Of a stretch of 27,538 nucleotides of DNA, positions 24,342-27,538 are shown one piece after another. Position numbers and translations under genes: made by a program. The notes under the pieces are model-generated. The model had not been told where the DNA came from. It did not search any database and saw nothing but the letters and a program-made list of their open reading frames with translations. Source of the DNA: Promethearchaeota archaeon. Its GTDB lineage: Archaea > Asgardarchaeota > Lokiarchaeia > Sigynarchaeales > SOKP01. Each line of letters opens with the position of its first letter. The first letter of the stretch is position 1. The stretch covers positions 1-27,538 of the forward strand of contig JAUXAJ010000030.1 of NCBI GenBank assembly GCA_030620005.1. The letters are read 5' to 3'.

Positions 24342-25076
24342 TTAAATTAAAGTTAACGCGGCGTTTAGAGCTGCCAATCTTGCCTTTTTTGAGTCTCGTC
24401 CTAACCCTATAATTACAACGTCACCTTTTTCCAGATTTAAATTTTCTTCTTTAATTATATTTTTAAAATATTTTTGGACGTTCTCGTTTATTTTCATGTG
24501 TTCTTTATCGTTATCTGACATTAGTTTTAGGGGGAATTCAAATTTTGTTCCATCATAAACTAAGCACGAGGCCCCAGTACCATTTATTTTAATGGCAGCA
24601 TCTCTTTGAGCAATACCATTAGTTAATTCATTTGACGCATTTTTTACTAAGCAAAAATAAGGTTTTTCACTTTCAGATTCTATTGTAATGGCATTTAATA
24701 TCGAAAAATCTCCTTCTTTGATGAAAGGGATTTTCTTTTTAATTTTACTTAAATATTTTAAACCATTTTCCGTTAAAACATGTCCTTTTCTTTTGTTTTT
24801 TTCTCCTAAGACAGTTAGAAACCCCATTTTTTCGTTTAATTTCGTAATTAACGACCTTGAAGTTCCAGATCCAATTGATAACTCGTCTCGCAACCGATAT
24901 CGACCTATTCCATATGGATTTTCTTCAAAAATGAATAGTGCTAAAATTATATGGACAAAATCGAAGGTGGGCTTGATTGTTCCGCTGTTAAACATTTCTA
25001 TTAAATCTTCTAATGGATTTGGCATTGGCGGGAGATTATTTTCAGAATAATCAATATATTTGTTAATTAAACTCAA
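24342..25076 (-). CDS. Winged-helix protein with C-terminal DUF4443/DUF2111-like domain
   Basis: A 244-residue protein. Residues 30-110 form a winged helix (FDFVHIILALFIFEE, IGRYRLRDELSIGSGTSRSLI, GHVLTENGLKYL). The second half contains IAQRDAAIKINGTGASCLVY and ends VVIIGLGRDSKKARLAALNA, resembling archaeal DUF4443 / DUF2111 proteins of unknown function. A ligand-responsive regulator is likely, with the C-terminal domain sensing a small molecule; this is an inference. It precedes the JAMM gene by 22 bp, so it may control that operon. The start is ATG at 25076. Confidence 0.72.
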   Translation of the reverse strand: MSLINKYIDYSENNLPPMPNPLEDLIEMFNSGTIKPTFDFVHIILALFIFEENPYGIGRYRLRDELSIGSGTSRSLITKLNEKMGFLTVLGEKNKRKGHVLTENGLKYLSKIKKKIPFIKEGDFSILNAITIESESEKPYFCLVKNASNELTNGIAQRDAAIKINGTGASCLVYDGTKFEFPLKLMSDNDKEHMKINENVQKYFKNIIKEENLNLEKGDVVIIGLGRDSKKARLAALNAALTLI

Positions 25077-25238
25077 AACATTCAGATTTATAAATTTTAA
25101 TCATGAATGCAAATAAATAAAGTTATTTAGTCGTGATAATACTTATCCACTCCAAATAAATTAATGATCAAATAAAGTTCCTTCGGAAGAAATCGATCAA
25201 GATAATGAAATTGCTTTTAAAGAGTATAAATGACTCTG

Positions 25239-25264
25239 AAAAAAAATGTAAAAAAAAAAAAAAA
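25239..25264 (-). terminator. Oligo-T terminator after the histone gene
   Basis: On the minus strand a run of 15 T and then a run of 8 T, separated by ACA, lie about 65-90 bp after the histone stop codon. Archaeal RNA polymerase ends transcription at oligo-T without a hairpin. It would isolate the histone transcript from the winged-helix gene downstream. Confidence 0.55.
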
Positions 25265-25327
25265 TTTAAAATTGTATCGCTAATTTTATTTACGTCACCA
25301 AGTTGCGCGCAATTCGCTACGCAAGCT

Positions 25328-25571
25328 TTATTTGAAGTATTTAATTGCCAATAGTATGTCGTCCCGAGTTATTTTCTTTCTTTTAGCGTGTTGGGTCAAG
25401 GTTAGTGCTTGTTTTGTGAGTTTTACGGCACTGGTTCCCATCCAATCAACTAACTCGTCAACGGCATCACGAGCAACAATTTTAGCCAGTAATTAGGAAA
25501 ATCTAATTACTAAAAGCTCCGTTATGCTTCATGAGCCTTCTAATAGGACTCCAACTAATATATCCTCCCAT
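25328..25571 (-). CDS. Archaeal histone, interrupted by a 31-nt BHB-type intron
   Basis: Exon 1 runs from ATG 25571 and encodes MGGYISWSPIRRLMKHNGA, the alpha-1 helix region (compare 'PIxRIIKxAGA'). After 31 extra nucleotides the frame resumes as IVARDAVDELVDWMG, SAVKLTKQALTLTQHAKRKK and ITRDDILLAIKYFK to TAA 25328, which are alpha-2 and alpha-3 of the histone fold. The spliced product is 70 residues, the normal length. In the unspliced DNA the first frame ends at a TAG inside the insert, and the second has a TAA just before its start. Neither piece exceeds about 55 codons, so ORF callers miss it. GGAGG lies 13 nt before the ATG; the leader also contains ATG-ACC-TAA. Histones package DNA as dimers and longer polymers. 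A pseudogene is the alternative, but every other position looks intact. Confidence 0.85.
25482..25512 (-). other. Putative BHB intron (31 nt) in the histone mRNA
   Basis: The pre-mRNA can fold as follows: outer helix UAACGG/UUGUUG (three G-U), a 4-bp helix AGCU/GGCU, bulge UU|U on one strand and AA|AA on the other, and an inner perfect 9-bp stem AGUAAUUAG/CUAAUUACU with loop AUUUUC. Cutting after the second nucleotide of each bulge removes exactly 31 nt (25512-25482). The mature reading then is GGA GCU UUA AUU GUU (G-A-L-I-V). GCT also occurs on both sides of the insert, so a shifted cut would read G-A-K-I-V; both stay in frame. One bulge has four rather than three nucleotides. Confidence 0.78.
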
Positions 25572-26170
25572 TTTAGGTCATTCCTCCACTTTTTAATTAT
25601 TTTGATTAATTTCTTTAGTTTTTAATTTATAATAAACTATTGATACATTGTAAAATTTATAAGTTTATTATATGATAAATGTTCTTTCATTTATTTAAAG
25701 ATTTTGGTAAAAAGGTAATTTAGTTCAAGGAAAAACAAAAAGAATTCTTCGACAAAATTCCAAATTATTGAAATGATCGAGCTCGTGCAAGTTTAGGATT
25801 TATAGTAGAAATTTATATCTTGTTAAATCTTGGATTTATTGAAACGATAATCTTTATTTATATCTGTTAAATAACTAAATCAGTTGAATAATGTGAAAAA
25901 ACCGAAAATTTGATCAAATTCTGAGATGCTTGATCTTGATTTTTTTTAATATGAAGGAGTTAATAATTTTGATTTTTTCTGAGAAATAAAAACTCGGTAA
26001 ATAATTTTTTCGCTATCTAATATTTAAAATAAGAATTACTTTATATTTACATAAAGTATCTATGGCAAAAAATTTGACCTTGGTGAATAATCATTAAAAT
26101 TATCGAAAAATTTCAAGAAAGAATCGAAACAGCCTTTTTTAAAGGCCAATCCACAAAAACGAGTAAATGG
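25572..26170. other. Intergenic region, no confident gene
   Basis: About 600 bp, very AT-rich. It holds the histone leader and promoter (TTATAAAT-like sequence near 25625 on the minus strand). Around 25738-25880 there is a weak protein-like reading (DRARASLGFIVEIYILL) broken by stops, resembling a helical-bundle remnant. Close to the PAP2 gene the frame is open without ATG from about 26085. I see no RNA gene. Confidence 0.4.
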
Positions 26171-26848
26171 TTGACTCATGTTATTCTCAATGTCATTATA
26201 GTTCAAATCATTACGATTTATTTATTACACATTATTGCTTATGGATGGACAGGCAGTTTATATCCTGAAGGACAAGGATTTCGTTTAGATTTCGTGTTTG
26301 GTCCGTTAGATAATATGATTCCTTTTGTTCCTGAAATGTCAATTTTTTACGTGTTTCTTTTCTTTCCAATGATGCTAATTTCAACTATTTATTTCGTGTA
26401 TATTGACTCAGAGAAGGGTTTTGCTCTTGGTTGTTCAATGTTATTGATTGAACTTATTTCAATTGTTATATATATTTTTTTTCCGGTATCTACATATTGG
26501 TGGAGACAAGAACTATTTGCTATTGAAACATCTTACGAGGGAAACTTTTTGGCAGAAATTATATACGACGTCTATAGATTTGATACGTCTTTTAATTGTT
26601 TTCCAAGCCTTCACGCTGCAAGCTCGACAATAATTGCCTACGGGTGGTATAGATACTACAGAATTAAACCTAAGATAAAGAGCAAAGTGATGGCGATATT
26701 AACATTTATTATTGCCGTCGGCGTTGTTTTGTCCACCTTGTTCGTGAAACAACATTACATTATAGACGAGATCGCAGGGGTATCGTTAGCTCTTGTAGTA
26801 GGTAAATATGTGTTAGATGCTCTTTGGAAAAACTTCGAGATGCAATAA
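26171..26848 (+). CDS. PAP2-superfamily membrane phosphatase (IPC synthase-like)
   Basis: A 225-residue membrane protein with about six helices. The PAP2 motifs are FNCFPSLHAASS (catalytic-site PSxH) and LFVKQHYIIDEIAG (His and Asp of motif 3). This spacing, with a reduced first motif, is that of the PAP2_3 group, which includes inositol-phosphorylceramide synthases and lipid phosphatases. It probably acts on a phospholipid or polyprenyl phosphate at the outer membrane face. The first standard start in frame is TTG at 26171, but coding-like sequence (KFQERIETAFFKGQ) continues upstream to about 26085 with no ATG, GTG or TTG. A perfect 6-bp hairpin GCCTTT/AAAGGC lies there (26132-26146). The true start may be non-standard, or lie beyond a small sequence error. 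Confidence 0.85.
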   Translation: MTHVILNVIIVQIITIYLLHIIAYGWTGSLYPEGQGFRLDFVFGPLDNMIPFVPEMSIFYVFLFFPMMLISTIYFVYIDSEKGFALGCSMLLIELISIVIYIFFPVSTYWWRQELFAIETSYEGNFLAEIIYDVYRFDTSFNCFPSLHAASSTIIAYGWYRYYRIKPKIKSKVMAILTFIIAVGVVLSTLFVKQHYIIDEIAGVSLALVVGKYVLDALWKNFEMQ

Positions 26849-26947
26849 TTATTCACTTCTACCAAGAAATCCCTATTTCTGTAGTTTAAATTGATGAAAA
26901 AATGAGTAATTAAAGATTTTTTATTGATTGAATTACTTTCTATAACA

Positions 26948-27538
26948 ATGACTTTTACGCATATGGATTTTAAATACATTGATATGCATTCGCATTTTTT
27001 TCCGCCCCGAATATTTAGAGCGATTTGGAATTTCTTTGAGAAGCCATTAGACGATAAAAGCAATCGAGGCTGGCTAATAAAATACAAGCTTCCAACAAAT
27101 GAACTAGTTCAAATTCTCGAGTCCAAAAACGTGAAAGCATTTACAACTTATAATTATGCCCATAAAGAGTTATTAGCAGAATATATAAATAATTGGACAA
27201 GGGATTTCACTAAAACTCATAGAAATGCAATTCCTTTTGGATGTGTTTGGCCTGGAGACAAAAATCTTCTGGAATATGTTCATAGAATGCTTGAAGAAGA
27301 TAATTTTATAGGAATTAAGGTTCAGCCACTTGGTCAAAACTTTTATCCTTATGATAAAAGGATGCGTGGGGTATATAAATTAATTGTTGACCTTAATAAA
27401 TGGTATACCATTCATGCTGGTACGGGTCCATTTAGTAATCAATATTTGGGTTATAAAACTTTTTTAAAGTTCATAGAAGAGTTTCCTAACATGAATATTA
27501 TCGTAGCACATATGGGGGTGTATGAACACGTAAAATTC
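26948..27538 (+). CDS. Amidohydrolase family 2 (TIM-barrel) protein, cut by window end
   Basis: From ATG at 26948, 197 codons remain open to the last base. The protein starts with FKYIDMHSHFFPPRIF, giving the HxH metal ligands. It continues with FIGIKVQPLGQNFYPYD, TIHAGTGPFSN (third His) and NIIVAHMG (fourth His). These are the metal-binding strands of the amidohydrolase_2 group (decarboxylases and hydrolases of the ACMSD/uronate type). The final Asp-containing strand lies outside the window. It follows the PAP2 gene on the same strand after 99 bp. The substrate cannot be read from the sequence. Overlapping minus-strand frames are shadows. Confidence 0.88.
   Translation, partial: MTFTHMDFKYIDMHSHFFPPRIFRAIWNFFEKPLDDKSNRGWLIKYKLPTNELVQILESKNVKAFTTYNYAHKELLAEYINNWTRDFTKTHRNAIPFGCVWPGDKNLLEYVHRMLEEDNFIGIKVQPLGQNFYPYDKRMRGVYKLIVDLNKWYTIHAGTGPFSNQYLGYKTFLKFIEEFPNMNIIVAHMGVYEHVKF

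Noticed and set aside
25118..25240. C/D-box small RNA candidate (TGATAA and CTGA-like boxes)
   Set aside because: The boxes do not match consensus or spacing, and the terminal stem is missing.
25484..25517. Histone insert as a tiny transposon (GCT repeats and terminal inverted repeat)
   Set aside because: GCT flanks could be a 3-bp target duplication, but 31 nt is too short for a known element and the BHB fold with frame restoration explains it better. It cannot be fully excluded.
25735..25885. Possible four-helix-bundle protein remnant (DRARASLGFIVE)
   Set aside because: The likeness is short and interrupted by stops; not enough to name a gene.
1..27538. CRISPR array or prophage
   Set aside because: No regularly spaced direct repeats and no cas, integrase or phage structural genes are visible.

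Overview
This window looks like chromosome from a low-GC archaeon, most probably an Asgard archaeon of the Lokiarchaeia type. That placement is an inference from gene content. The archaeal parts are SRP19, ribosomal protein eS8, an archaeal GluRS, a proteasome beta subunit, a histone, Lrp/AsnC proteins, HypA, MtxX (methanogen marker 4) and a tRNA with bulge-helix-bulge (BHB) introns. The Asgard flavour comes from a small Arf-like GTPase fused to an N-terminal longin-like and a C-terminal winged-helix domain. The DNA is AT-rich throughout, starts are often TTG or GTG, and intergenic stretches are nearly pure A/T.

Layout. Bases 1-645 are the 5' part of a TnpB-type insertion element on the minus strand with its hairpin end; it abuts a decayed SGNH hydrolase gene. 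Bases 1165-3616 (minus) hold an apparent operon: longin/GTPase/winged-helix protein, then an ADP-ribosylglycohydrolase. Bases 3911-9588 form a sulfate-ester-like neighbourhood: an alkyl-sulfatase-like metallo-beta-lactamase protein, a zinc-ribbon membrane protein, one intact sulfatase and a second sulfatase split by a frameshift in a C run. A RAM-domain protein, GluRS, a small unknown gene, a GH94-like glycoside phosphorylase, a CPBP protease with a zinc ribbon, MtxX, an alpha/alpha-toroid protein, a DUF3795-like Cys-rich protein, a double-HTH Lrp regulator and an aldo/keto reductase follow to 21.2 kb. The last part carries a tRNA-Pro(GGG), SRP19-HypA, eS8, proteasome beta, a JAMM protease with a winged-helix gene, a histone, a PAP2 phosphatase and the start of an amidohydrolase cut by the window end.

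The main discovery is at 25328-25571 (minus). A 70-residue archaeal histone is encoded there but interrupted by 31 nt that break the frame. The insert has a perfect 9-bp stem, and the pre-mRNA folds into a near-canonical BHB. Cutting after the second nucleotide of each bulge removes exactly 31 nt and restores one continuous histone frame. Four kilobases away, the tRNA-Pro(GGG) is interrupted three times, by 30, 29 and 30 nt, each fitting the same cleavage rule. I therefore infer a protein-coding intron spliced by the tRNA-splicing endonuclease in a histone gene. Standard ORF calling would miss the gene altogether.
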